This document shows positions 24,028 through 34,796 of a stretch of 64,000 nucleotides of DNA, one piece after another. Position 1 is the first letter of the stretch. Each line of letters starts with the position of its first letter. Both the position numbers and the translations under genes were made by a program. The stretch is from Melitaea cinxia. Lineage: Eukaryota > Arthropoda > Insecta > Lepidoptera > Nymphalidae. The stretch lies in assembly GCF_905220565.1 (NCBI RefSeq), contig NC_059416.1, positions 9,238,001 to 9,302,000 of the forward strand, written 5' to 3'. The notes under the pieces were generated by a model. That model searched no databases and had not been told where the DNA came from. It worked only from the letters and a program-made list of their open reading frames with translations.

Positions 24028-24105
24028 GTATTTTTCGTCGATCTACGTTGTATTACTCGTTGATGTAATTGAAGTCGGTTTTTTTTCGTTTGCGAGCAAA
24101 CCCAA
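24028..24105 (+). mobile_element. Family M right end
   Basis: TTTTTCGTCGATCTACG, TTGTATTACTCGTTGATG, GAAGTCGGTTTTTTTTCG and TTTGCGAGCAAAC are the terminal landmarks of family M. Confidence 0.65.
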
Positions 24106-24254
24106 TTATTGAAATGCTTAAAATAAATCTATATGTGATGTTCGTTAAATACATGAATAAATTAAAATGGCTAAGCTGATTTATTAATTTTTACTTTATT
24201 GTCTAGAAAGATCTCTTTCTAATAAACTAAAAAGTTTTTAGTAGAAAAGCAGAT

Positions 24255-24410
24255 GCTTGAAAATTTTGCCCGTGGGGACCGTTAGGGGTGGGACCGGAAA
24301 CGCGTTTGCAGTGGTCCGCGTGTTTCCCAAGTCCATGAGCTATGTTGTAAGTTTAATATCACGCACTTCGTATGCTTGATTGCCAACTTAGTGGTGAAAA
24401 TATACATTTT
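24255..24410 (+). repeat. Family Z copy, strongly degenerate
   Basis: GGGGTGGGACCGGAAACGCG, TTTGCAGTGG and TGCTTGATTGCCAACTTAG align in order with family Z, but with many changes. Confidence 0.4.
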
Positions 24411-24899
24411 ATATATACTATATTATTTTAGAATATCATATATATTATTTGAAATACATAAGCAAAGACAAAAATAATGGACGCAACCTTTTGTGCTGAT
24501 AAATCAACGGAAAAGAATTTAAGGTCAGCGGAACGGAGCCCTTGGCTAATTCGACTTTCGATTGTTTATCTGTGATAGCGTGTCTGTTTATTTACATAAC
24601 TATTTAACACACGTGGTCAGAATTAGTCACCGAATATCTTCTGTTGTAAAAAAGTCTGAAAGTACTAATGACTTTACAAAACCTGTTCACTTGTAATCAT
24701 CTGAAACATCCTGGACTAATGTACTGGATTAAAAAAACAAAAAAAATGTTTGGCCTCATAATATACCTAATATAAAAAGGTCTTAATGGCCTGTTTTACC
24801 TCTCGTTGATACGGTCTATCACTGACATTTGGGCCGTATAAATTTTATCAGCAACCTGTGATACAACCTCCATAACCCCGCTGTCTGTTTGTCTACTCA

Positions 24900-25065
24900 T
24901 TAGTCTGACGGCCTGTTGACCTCTAAGTAAAAGAGTTTTGACAAAACTCTTTGGATATAGAATCCTGGACAGCAGCCTACGTATTAACTCTCTCTTCAGC
25001 CTGCTAGATTGACGCTCTGCGCAAGATTGCCGGGGGAGACAGGATGAGTATTGTGAAAATCCCTG
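24900..25065 (+). mobile_element. Possible decayed RTE fragment
   Basis: GACGCTCTGCGCAAGATTGC, CGGGGGAGACAGGATGAGTA and TTGTG resemble the RTE stretch encoding DDLRKIAGVGWMRIAE. A second weak match, GACGGCCTGTTGACCTC, lies upstream. The rest is too decayed to confirm. Confidence 0.3.
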
Positions 25066-25211
25066 TTATTTGACGTTAACTTGAGTACTCCTATGTCAAG
25101 CAATACTGAGAAAGACTGAATCCATCGAAGCGATCTAATCTTAACAAGTTTTAAGCAGTCTTATTATGAAGCGATAAGAAATAAACGTTTTTAAAATAGT
25201 TTGTCAAAAAT

Positions 25212-25230
25212 ACACACACACACACACACA
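25212..25230. repeat. (AC)n microsatellite
   Basis: About nine uninterrupted AC units. Confidence 0.95.
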
Positions 25231-27349
25231 AAGTTATCTCAGAGATGTGATTAGTCCAAATTAGTTTTTGATACGAACTTTTTTATAAACATGAAAATTT
25301 AAATTTTATATAAGTGTTAATTTTTAATCTGTTCTATATTTTTAGCTAAATAAGCCGGCAGTATACAGACTGATAATATACAGACTTTTTAAATGTTCTT
25401 TTATGCAAACCTCGTGACAATAATGAATACAAAAAAAAAAAAACAAAAAAAATATTGTGCAGTCGTTCGGAAATAATCTCCGTACATATATTTCGGTGGT
25501 TATTTTTTAATTAAACATTGATTTATTACATTTAGATTATATTTGAAATAATAGTATGGACATCCTCGAAATAAAAATATGACAGACTGTGTTTTTTCCT
25601 TTTTAATAATACTTATTTTAGATATTAGGTAATCCACTCAGCTACAGCGGAGCAGCGTGGGATTATGTTCCAATCTTTTTGACCTAGGTCTTAAAAAAGT
25701 ACTTTTCTCAGAAATTGTTTATTTTTTAATCTATTACGTGTCATTTTGAACATAATTTTTAATCCGTCAAGTTATAAGCTACAAGATTTACATCTATAAT
25801 AAATGATAAGACATCCTAATAAGACAAAACATTTTTGTAATCCAATTTTCTTGCGTATTTTTTTATCGCACGAATAAGTTAGTGATAGGCTTTATAAAGA
25901 AGGTAAAACAGGTAGTATTACTAAAACTAATAAACTATAAGTTTTATATCTATAGGTTGCAAATAGAAATCATGGTCAGATGAAGTTCGATATTGAAAAA
26001 GAAAAATATATCATGAACTTTTATATTTTGGCTACTGTTATCCGTCAGATAGCTTTATCAGCAACAATTGAAACGAGTGTTTAATAACATAAATAATAAA
26101 TTGTTTTAGTAATTAATTGCTCATAACAAATTTACGTAACATTTACTTTTATATTACCGACAATTTAGTCGTAAAAATAAATATTAAATAAAACCGTATC
26201 AAAGATAATGGCTTTTATTTTGTTTTTCTTTTAAGCTTCAGTAACTAACGTACGCAATTGCAGCTTAACGCTAGACTAACGACCTCAATTGTGACACAAC
26301 AAAGAAAAATACTGTTTATAAGAATTGGCTACAAATTAAACGATTCTAGATGCAATGTCAATATTATGCTCGTGGAATCGTAAAGAAAGACACTTTTTCA
26401 GACTTCGATTTATACTTTTTTTTTTAATTTTCTGGTATACAATATATGTAGATAAAGGAGATTGTTAATATAATAAAAGTAGGAACTAAAAATTGAAATC
26501 CTGCTATTTTAAACAGTTTTATTCCGATAATTTTTACTCTCTCTTGAGTCAAGTTGATTGACCCGATTCTTAAAGGTCGTGCGTAGACGTTTGTTGACAA
26601 TACACGTTCAAGGCCAAACATCGTGCTTACAATTTAACCCGTTACATCAAGAATTTTTGCGCGAAACTAAATTAAGATGGCGTTACCGACGCGTAAATCA
26701 AGCAAAAAAAAACTAAAATAAATTACGATTTATTTTAGTATATAAGTATAAACAATAAGATTAAAATATAATTTGATGTATTCAAATAATTAACCTTTAG
26801 TTATTTTACTTACATTTAGTTTAAGATAGTTTTTTGAAAATTAATTACCTATCTTAGTTTTTTTTTTCTATGGCATTTACATGTTAAGAGTTTTTTTATT
26901 ATTGTTACGTAAAGTCTGTTCGAGTTCATTTTCTTATCATCGATTTACATAATTATATATTTTTTTGTTTAATATTAAATGGTTTTCTTACCTACGTATG
27001 TTCTTTGTATATGCTGTATGAAACTCATTCCATCCGATCGTTTTAATAAATAAATATAAAGTTGTAAAGACCGTTTATAAATGTTTCGTGAAGGTCTGGA
27101 AATTATTTTTTATTTGTTTAACTAGACCAGTCCCGATTATAAGTAATTCTATTCCGTAATTACTATTGCGGTCAGAAGGGGAGTTATGGAGGTCAAATAG
27201 TAATTGTCCTGTATTGAAATCTATTAAATCTGATACAGACTAATGAATTAATAGAGGTGGTTTTTGTACGGTTATGTTTGTTGTTGCATCTGTTTATCCA
27301 TTAGCCTATAGTTTGTTGAATATTAAATAAAATTCTAAATAAATTCGTC
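25231..27349. other. AT-rich stretch, no gene seen
   Basis: Long AT-rich region without a supportable exon, RNA gene or repeat. Minus frame 26424-26621 (65 codons) has no domain. This is the longest stretch of the window without recognised mobile DNA. Confidence 0.45.
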
Positions 27350-27400
27350 CGTGTTTTAGGCTACTACTCGCACCACTACACCATAGTGCTTGTTATAATA
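27350..27400 (-). mobile_element. SINE-A head remnant, reversed
   Basis: GTGTTTTAGGCTACTACTCG and CACCACTACACCATAGTGC match the reversed SINE-A head seen at 11.75 and 34.33 kb. Confidence 0.45.
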
Positions 27401-27568
27401 ATATGCAATGTAAAAGATTTTAGTCTTTCCTGAATTATGAATTAAATTACCTAATTCGTGTGTAGTGTAACCTAATCTTATAGAGCACGCTTTTAAAACT
27501 TTTGATATTACTTATTATTCCCTTAACTATATTTATTACTGGACGAAAATTAAATGTGAAATAATTTT

Positions 27569-27990
27569 GGAACGAAGTTCCTTACGGCAGGCTTGACATT
27601 TGGCTGAGCGAGCGAACTGAAAAAAAATGTGATACTAAAACAGCAAAAAAAAATATATAACGGAAGTGACGTAATATCAGTCACACGACTGTATAATATT
27701 AACTTTATTTTAAATTATTTGTGTAATTTTATACTGTCGACAAAAATAAATAAAGACATGTTTTTTTATTTCACTTAATAGTTTGAATTATTATTATTAT
27801 TTTTTTTTTGATTTATTTTATTTCACGGTATTTGTTATTTTCTAAAATACTAAATTTCCTAAATACTTGATTAAAAACCAATCAACAAAATAAAAAAAAA
27901 AAATCAAGAACTAGAAAATATATATATAATTCAAAAATTTTTTTTTTTCAAATTGCGTTGCTTCTATGCTATCCGAAGGAACTTCGTTCC
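27569..27990. repeat. Candidate inverted-repeat element (15-bp arms)
   Basis: GGAACGAAGTTCCTT (27569-27583) and AAGGAACTTCGTTCC (27976-27990) are perfect inverted arms. The interior is AT-rich and non-coding, with a long poly-A/poly-T inverted pair near 27895-27945. It may be a MITE or a foldback remnant. No target duplication was identified. Confidence 0.45.
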
Positions 27991-28225
27991 TACCTGGTGT
28001 CCCATGACACCACATAATTTATTTTATTTTATTGTCTGTGTAAAAACACACAATTAAATATGTATATTGTTCCTCTTCTTTGTTCTATACTTAATATTAT
28101 TTTATAAATGGAAACTACCTTATTTTATTTCTAAGAATTACATAATACTAGTAAACAAAGTTTATTAGCAACTTATAATATAATATAATAATTAGATAAA
28201 TAACATTAAACTAAAAAACCTTAAA

Positions 28226-28226
<1 letters not shown>

Positions 28227-28302
<76 letters not shown>
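28227..28302. repeat. (TA)38 microsatellite
   Basis: About 76 bp of uninterrupted TA, directly beyond the 3' end of the LINE at 28.3-30.05 kb. It may have grown from the element's AT-rich tail or been part of the target. Confidence 0.95.
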
Positions 28303-28306
<4 letters not shown>

Positions 28307-28319
28307 ATATAATAATTAA

Positions 28320-30045
28320 AAAATATTATTAATAGGGGTCCCTTTAGGCAAGGTTCCGAAGATACTGGCAGCGTTCCCCCTTTGAATAGCTAGACTAATT
28401 CTTTGTCCGAAGTAGCTGCCAGCTCTTCGGTCTCCTGTGACGTCGAATAACCTTTTCGATATTTCCTTAAAAAGTGTATAGCACTAGGACCCCACGGACC
28501 AAGGGTCTCGACACCAAATGGGACAAAATCATATTCGGAGCCTAGACCCCTGTATTTGTCTGCTTTTGTTTTTTCCGCCGCTTCACAAACCGCACCAGCT
28601 CTGTTGTTGGTTCCATGTAGATGGGAAGGGGCCAGCGTTTCTGAATAGGTTGCATCCCATACCAGCACCCGGCCCATCTTCCATGGAATCAAACTCATAC
28701 CGTCCGGTCTCTTGCCATCGTCTCTTGCAATACCAGTCGGCTCAAGTAGACTTGGCACGTTGACGGTGGCAAGGGACCGGTGTATGATATCGTTAAATGC
28801 GGCATGTCTCGAGAAGCGGCCTGCACTTTTTAGGCATGACAGACCGTGATGTCCTAGCTTATCGACATCACTGCCACAGGGACATTTATGAGGAGCGCAG
28901 ACCGGAACCCCAAGCCGTAGACAGGTTGCGATTCTGAGCGTGTCAGACTCAAGAAATGTTCCTGTATTTGTCGAAGGGTACGCGTGAAGCCAGTAGCCGG
29001 CCTCATGCGTACCCACGGCCAAAAGCCTAGCACGCACCGAGCCTGTACTACAGCTTAAAAGATTTTCATAAGTCAATTTGCAGTTTATGTCGTCCCAGCT
29101 CCTCTGTGAATTTGGACAAACTGGAAAATTTTGACCTGGGCATGCAATTAAGAAAGTGTTTCTAGCTTCTTCCAAACCAGCAATCTCAAAGTTTGAAGGG
29201 GATGCCCTTAAAATTTTACTTTTGAGATTTGCTGAACTATGGACAGAAGATAGAAAGGCTGGTAAAGCGACACTGGAAATTTTGCGAATTCCTAAACCAC
29301 CATAACGGATAGGTAGGGATGCTTGGGTCCAAGATTGCTCGTTCATTTGCATATTAAGAATCGATTCTAAGCTAATTTTGATTAAGTCGTCTACTTGTGT
29401 TAAAAGATTTGGGTGATTCCAAAAGGAGCAGCAACGGAGCGCATACGTAAATTTAGGGACGAAAAGACAATATTTTAAGATGCAAAGTGCATAATGTGGA
29501 CTAATTTCAAGGAGACGGTCAACTGAATTTTGAAATTTAGTGAATGAATTATTAATATATTCAGAAATACATTCATCAAAAATTGGAGAACCTAAAAGGT
29601 AAAGGGAATTACTGTTAACTATTTTAATATTTGGAGCCAAAATATTAAATTTTTGTTTTACATCATTTAAATTTAAGTCGCAGTTATTTATAAAAAGTTC
29701 GCATTTGCTAAAATTAAGTTCCAAACCAATGGCTTCACATTTATTTTTGATTAAAAAAAGGTCCGAAAACACAGTATCCACATCACCTCCTAGGGTTCCG
29801 TCGTCCAAATACCAGACGTTGAATTTTGAATTTAGATTTTTAATTATCGGATTTATAGCTAAACTAAAAATTGCAGGCCCAAGGGGATCACCCTGTTGAC
29901 AACCTACTTCCGAGGACAGTTCATTAGAACGATATAATAATTTTGTTGGGTCAGCGTAACTGAGAAGAAGATAATTGTATAATTCCGGTATATACTGTTT
30001 TATTTCTGTCAGCAGGGTATCCCTATTTACCGAATTAATACATAA
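28320..30045 (-). mobile_element. 5'-truncated LINE with restriction-like endonuclease
   Basis: The element runs on the minus strand from about 30045, where the RT frame starts abruptly inside the palm, to a short 3' UTR of roughly 60 nt ending near 28325 (GGGACCCCTATTAATAATA). An AT-rich tail and then (TA)n follow. The upstream neighbour is a SINE-C starting about 20 bp away. The 5' half of the RT and everything before it are missing, as in incomplete target-primed reverse transcription. I could not settle a target-site duplication in the AT-rich flanks. Confidence 0.8.
28390..30041 (-). pseudogene. LINE polyprotein C-terminal half: RT palm, thumb, RLE
   Basis: The open frame extends upstream of its first ATG (29808) to about 30041, so I set the start at the truncation. 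It opens with INSVNRDTLL, then GCQQGDPLGPAIFSLAI (RT motif before the catalytic box), then WYLDDGTLGGD, where LDD is the catalytic pair. A thumb-like region follows. Near residues 305-325 of the ATG-started frame is a C-x-C-x8-H-x4-C knuckle (CPCGSDVDKLGHHGLSC). KRPDG at about 365 and VWDAT at about 383 then fit the PD...D pattern of the restriction-like endonuclease of R2-type LINEs. No internal stop is present over about 550 codons. That suggests a young insertion or recent decay, though it cannot be autonomous without its 5' part. Clade assignment within RLE-bearing LINEs is open. Confidence 0.8.
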
Positions 30046-30066
30046 TTATAAGAATTAATTATAAGA

Positions 30067-30302
30067 TGACTAGCCTGTTGGCGCAAAGCGTTGTAGTTGC
30101 CCTGTTCTCTTCTCCGCGAGTTCGATTCCCGCCTGAGTCTGGTGTAATATTTATATTTATACATCTATATATGTATTATTTATATGTATATTTATCAAAA
30201 ATATTCAAAAATATATATTTAGCCACAACAGTCGGCTGTTACCTATATCATAATCATTAAGTTTCTGACCATAGGTACAGACGACCGTATGTGATGTTAT
30301 AA
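30067..30302 (+). mobile_element. SINE-C, full-length copy
   Basis: tRNA-like head: AGCCTGTTGGCGCAAAGCG (A box) and CGAGTTCGATTCCCGCC (B box). AT-rich middle, then AGTCGGCTGTTACC, TTAAGTTTCTGACC and ACGACCGTATGTGATG. Best forward-strand reference for the family in this window. Confidence 0.75.
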
Positions 30303-30604
30303 GATATTTTTTTATTATTTTATTTCGTAATACAATTATGTAAACACATTATCTAAATTAAAATATTCGAAATATTGTATTGCTATCTAACATACTCGAA
30401 ATTTTCTGTGTCTGTCTTATTTTTGTTTTGTTTTTTAATTTACTTACTTTGGTTCTATCCCGTTTTTTTAATCTACCAATGAACCTGTTTAACGTCATTA
30501 CTCATAAATGACTCCAAAAAAGGAAAAGATCATTTTATTACATTTTCAAGTAAATTTAGGTCATTTCTTTTTTGGGAACATACACAATTGCACAGGAGCA
30601 TAAC
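30303..30604. other. AT-rich stretch, no gene seen
   Basis: No gene or clear repeat. Confidence 0.4.
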
Positions 30605-30720
30605 AAAGGCTAATGGCGGCTTTTGAAAAATACACAGGCCGTAGACAGGCAGTAGCGTCTTCGGTGCGACAAAACCAGCCCTACGGTCACCAACCCGCCT
30701 GCCCAGCGTGGTGATTACTT
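30605..30720 (+). mobile_element. SINE-D central fragment
   Basis: TACACAGGCCGTAGACAGGC, CGTCTTCGGTGCGACAAAAC and CACCAACCCGCCTGCCCAG match SINE-D; both ends are missing. Confidence 0.65.
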
Positions 30721-31198
30721 ATAAACAATTAAATCTATTACCATTTACATATTAAACTGTTTTCGTTGGTAGGTACATACTTCATAATATTAATCTGAGA
30801 TAAATTAAAATACATATGAGCAGAAACGTAAGCAAAATTAGATAATTACAAATGTTAATGTCGTGAACAAGGTTAATGATTGCTCAAAAAAATTATAAGA
30901 TAGATACAGATTAATTTCTAAAAATAAATATAGACAAATTTAGACATAGTTTTTCTGATATAAATATTAATGACTAGCTGTGCCCGCGGCTTCGCCCGCG
31001 TTGAAATCAGTTTGTCACAAAGTTTTCCCAGCAAACTTCCAGTGAAACTCTTATCGAAATCGGCTTAGCCGTTCCGTAAACCTTCCTCTTGAAGCCCTCT
31101 CTGCATTGGTAAAACCGCATGAAAATCCGTTCAGTAGATTTTGAGGGAATCGATCACATACGCTTTTGGGGACTTTGTTTTATGATACATTAAATGTT

Positions 31199-31552
31199 GA
31201 CGCCGCGTTGGCGTAACGGTTACAGCTAAAACATATGGATTGTGCCGGTTTCACTGGCGGTTGCGGGTTCGATCCCCGCACATGACATACATTTGTATTG
31301 GCCATACAGGTGTTTGCCATGGTCTGGGTGTTTGTGCAGTCCTTGTGGGTCTCCCCACCGTGCCTCGGAGAGCACGTTAGGCCGTCGGTCCCGGTTGTTA
31401 TCATGTACACCTGATAGCGATCGTTACTCATAGTAGGGAATATATCCGCCAATCCGCATTGGAACAGCATGGTGGATTAAGCTCTGATCCTTTTCCTACA
31501 TGGGGAAAGAAGCCTATATAGTGGGATATTACAGGCTGAAGCGAACTGTTGC
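31199..31552 (+). mobile_element. SINE-A, full-length copy nested in Helitron
   Basis: The head has CGTTGGCGTAACGGTTACAG (A box) and TGCGGGTTCGATCCCCGC (B box). Body: CATTTGTATTGGCCATACAG, GTGCCTCGGAGAGCACG, GTCCCGGTTGTTATCATG, CACCTGATAGCGATCGTTAC and AGCATGGTGGATTAAGC. The tail ATATTACAGGCTGAAGCGAA is related to the RTE 3' end. The sister Helitron at 56-58 kb lacks it at the equivalent point, giving an empty-site comparison. Possible degenerate target duplication AAATGTTGA/GAACTGTTGC. Confidence 0.8.
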
Positions 31553-31869
31553 CCGCGACTACGTCCCCGTGGTTAGGACGATATGCATTACTATTAAGAC
31601 GCTTAACGCAAATTATTTTTTTATTTCAGTCACTTGAAATACTTATCACTCTGAGTAACTTTTTCAAACGCACAATTTGGTATAATTTAATAGTTATTTT
31701 TATATAATCTCTCTATACACCAAATGTTTAGTTTTATTTCCAGCCTGCAGTATAAATAACCTATCATGCGAACTTAGAGCTGCTGTGATATGTTTCATAC
31801 AAACTACCAACCCCAATTAAACCCCCTTAGCGGTGGAATATCGCAAAATCCGTTCTTAGCGGACGTCTA

Positions 31870-33312
31870 CTAACTATAATCTACCTCCCTGCCGAATTTC
31901 ATGGATGGACTATCCAGCGGTTTTTGAGTTCTCGTGACACTTCCTCACCATCTATAGAGCATACATTTTAAATTTCAACTCTCTTACTTCAAAAACATAG
32001 GACTTTCATACAAACTTCCGATCCCCGTTTTTATCCCCTTAGGGCCGATTTTCGTAAAATTCGTTCTTACCGGATGTTTACGCTCTATAAGGAACCTATC
32101 TGCCAAATTTCAAGTTTGTAAGTGTTATAGTTCTGGAGATTTCGTGATGAGTGAGTAAACCTACCATCCCCCGTTTTAACCCCAAAAGGGAGTTGATTTC
32201 TAAAGATACATTATTTGACACCTTTTCACTAGATAGAGACCTTCTCACTATCTATAGATATAAAGCATAAATTTTAAATTTCAAGTCTCTTACTTCAAAA
32301 ACATAGGACTTTCATACAAACTTGCAACCCCCGTTTTATCCCCTTAGGGGTCGAATTTCGTAAAACCCGTTCTTAACAAATGTCTACGTTCTATAAGGAG
32401 CCTATCTGCCAAATTTCAATTTTTTAGCTGTTATAGTTCCGGAGATTTCGTGATGAGTGGGTCAATCTACCATCCCCCGTTTTAACCCCAAAAGAGGGTT
32501 GCTTTCTAAAGATACATTATTTAGAGACCTTCTCACTATCTATAGAGCAAATATTTTAAATTTCAATTATCTTACTTCAAAAACATAGGACTTTCATACA
32601 AACTTGCAACCCCCGTTTTACCCTCTTAGAGGTCGAGTTTCGTAAAATCCGTTCTTAACGAATGTCTACGTCCTATAAGGAGCCTATCTGCCAAATTTCA
32701 ATTTTTTAGCTGTTATAGTTCCGGAGATTTCGTGATGAGTGGGTCAATCTACCATCCCCCGTTTTAACCCCAAAAGGGGGTTGCTTTCTAAAGATACATT
32801 ATTTAGAGACCTTCTCACTATCTATAGAGCAAATATTTTAAATTTCAAGTATCTTACTTCAAAAACATAGGACTTTCATACAAACTTGCAACCCCCGTTT
32901 TACCCCCTTAGAGGTCGAGTTTCGTAAAATCCGTTCTTAGCGGATGCCTACGTCTTATAAGGAGCCTACCTGCCAAATTTCAAGTTTGTAGGTGTCATAG
33001 TTTCGGAGATTTCGTGATGAGTGGGTCAATCTACCATCCCCCGTTTTAACCCCAAAAGGGGGTTGCTTTCTAAAGATACATTATTTAGAGACCTTCTCAC
33101 TATCTATAGAGCAAATATTTTAAATTTCAAGTATCTTACTTCAAAAACATAGGACTTTCATACAAACTTGCAACCCCCGTTTTACCCCCTTAGAGGTCGA
33201 GTTTCGTAAAATCCGTTCTTAGCGGATGCCTACGTCTTATAAGGAGCCTACCTGCCAAATTTCAAGTTTGTAGGTGTCATAGTTTCGGAGATTTCGTGAT
33301 GAGTGAGTGACC
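31870..33312 (-). repeat. Tandem array inside Helitron, ~282-bp units
   Basis: Units start with CTACCATCCCCCGTTTTAAC at 32161, 32468, 32749 and 33031, with a partial older unit before 32161. Spacings are 307, 281 and 282 bp. The units at 32749 and 33031 are identical by eye over about 275 bp; the 32468 unit differs at roughly a dozen sites; the 32161 unit is more diverged. Each unit contains TTCGTGATGAGTG, ACATAGGACTTTCATACAAA and the GTTTTAACCCC block. Non-coding. Confidence 0.85.
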
Positions 33313-33494
33313 TTTCGCTTTTATATATATTATAGATAACGACGAATATAGAAGCAATAAAATTGTATCGATTAAGCCGCCTAAGGTGATTTTAGACCAT
33401 TAAAATAATGACCGTATCTAATAAAATAAAACACAAGATTTTGTCTTTTTGTTGTTACTGGATCGTTTTCTAAAAAAATGTATTTTAGTGGAAT

Positions 33495-33665
33495 GTTTTT
33501 GCTATTTCCACCGTGGTGATCAACTGTCATACGACCATCAATGATAAGCGGTTACCGTAGCCTATGGGTGCATGCACCACCAGAACCCGTTTCCCACCTT
33601 ATTTTTAAGCCTTCCCAGAACCTCTGGCTACCTAACCAATACAAGAGCACAGTAGTTATACCTTA
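33495..33665 (-). repeat. Family Z copy, reversed, diverged
   Basis: ATAAGCGGTTACCGTAGCC, ACCACCAGAACCCGTTTCCC, AGCCTTCCCAGAACCTCTGG and CAAGAGCACAGTAGTT follow the reversed family order. Confidence 0.5.
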
Positions 33666-34044
33666 ATTAGTATTTTTATCTTCCTTATAAGCAGGCAAAA
33701 CTGCAAAGAATGTCTGTTTGTTGAATATATTTACGATCGATAAAAGATAAAGGAACTTGAACAGGCTTTATCGCTACATGGACTCCGTGGTACTTCCGTT
33801 TCCTATTGAATATATTTTCATCTAATAAATTCTAAATAATTCAGTAGACAATGTTGTTTGAAAGGCCATAGGATCGAATTAATTTAGGTAAGAACCGCTG
33901 ATTTAAAGACACAAGTCAACGCTTTTTGTAATAAACTTTTTAGAACAGAAAAAATTATGTTTAAGCTGACTTCGATATTCATTGACAAGGACACAACGTA
34001 GGTACCGATTTGAATTTTCGTCTCGACGATTGTCGACGACGACA
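33666..34044. other. No gene seen
   Basis: AT-rich; possible short M-like remnant near 33960-34000 (TGACTTCGATATTCATTGAC). Nothing coding. Confidence 0.35.
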
Positions 34045-34365
34045 AGATATAGCCTATGACACCCCTCTGCTGGACATAGTCCTCTTTCTCCGTGGAGGAG
34101 AAGGATTGGAGCTTAATCCATCACACTACTCCACTGAGGATTTGCGGATATGTTCTCTACTATGAGTAACGATCGCTATCGGATATTAATAATAACAACC
34201 GGAACCGACGGCTTTACGTGCTCTCCGAAGCACGGAGGGGAGACCCACAAGGACGACAACCCGGAAAGAAATATTTACACAAATAAAAATATCCATCCCG
34301 AGGGGGAATCGAACTGTAAACTGTCGGTGTTTTAGGCGACTATTCGCAAAACTACACCAGATCAA
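34045..34365 (-). mobile_element. SINE-A, full-length reversed copy
   Basis: Reads AGCCTATGACACCCCTCTGC (tail), GGAGCTTAATCCATCACAC, CGATCGCTATCGGATATTAA, AACCGGAACCGACGG, GTGCTCTCCGAAGCACGG, then CCGAGGGGGAATCGAACTG (B box) and the head end. Diverged from 31.2 kb but collinear. Confidence 0.7.
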
Positions 34366-34539
34366 TTTTTGAATATTTGTCTAGCTACGGGTTTTTCTCG
34401 GTGTTTCTCATTTCGGGGATCGTCAAGTGTGAGGGGCCCACAGACCAACATTGCCATGAAATTGCTTGAAACAAATGGAATGGAAATTAATGGCAAATGT
34501 ATAATTTTAATTAACAGTTACCATACTTCTTAATAAGAG
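34366..34539. other. Short unassigned stretch before LINE
   Basis: Contains TCGGTGTTTCTCATTTCGGG and a GC-richer patch. I could not read it as the LINE endonuclease domain. Confidence 0.3.
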
Positions 34540-34796
34540 GAAACAGGAGGAGAAAAATTCCTACCGTAATATCAAACATATATACTATAACTTTTGTACT
34601 AACCTAATCAGAAAACTCAAACGAAATTATAATAAAAGTAAAATTGAAGAAAATATTAAAAACCCAAAAAAGTTATGGTCTACCGTGAATGACATTGTTC
34701 AATACAAAGCTAATAAAGCTTCGAATCTAGAATTCTTAAACATAACTGCATTACCCCAAACTTCAGTCAATTACCATTAGTCATTATATTTAGTAA

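Larger units (their letters stand above)
30974..33336 (-). mobile_element. 2.36 kb Helitron with internal tandem array
   Basis: Read on the minus strand, the element starts TCTATAATATATATAAAAGC at 33336 and ends CGCGGGCGAAGCCGCGGG, CACAG, CTAG at 30974. The flanks are A (33337) and T (30973) in reverse, matching A^T insertion. The 3' hairpin is a near-perfect CGCGG/CCGCG stem. The body has four to five tandem units of about 282 bp (31870-33312). Between the array and the 3' end lies a SINE-A insertion (31199-31552). It has no Rep or helicase coding. A smaller relative with the same ends, in the opposite orientation, occupies 56595-57843. Confidence 0.8.

Noticed and set aside
28518..28763. 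81-codon plus-strand frame opposite the LINE
   Set aside because: Antisense shadow of the RLE region of the minus-strand LINE.
31245..31285. Possible tRNA gene (good B box GGTTCGATCCC)
   Set aside because: The segment continues into the SINE-A body and lacks a complete cloverleaf; the same head recurs in other SINE copies.
31870..33312. CRISPR-like or satellite array
   Set aside because: Units are ~282 bp without spacers, confined between Helitron ends, in a eukaryotic genome; it is an element-internal tandem array.
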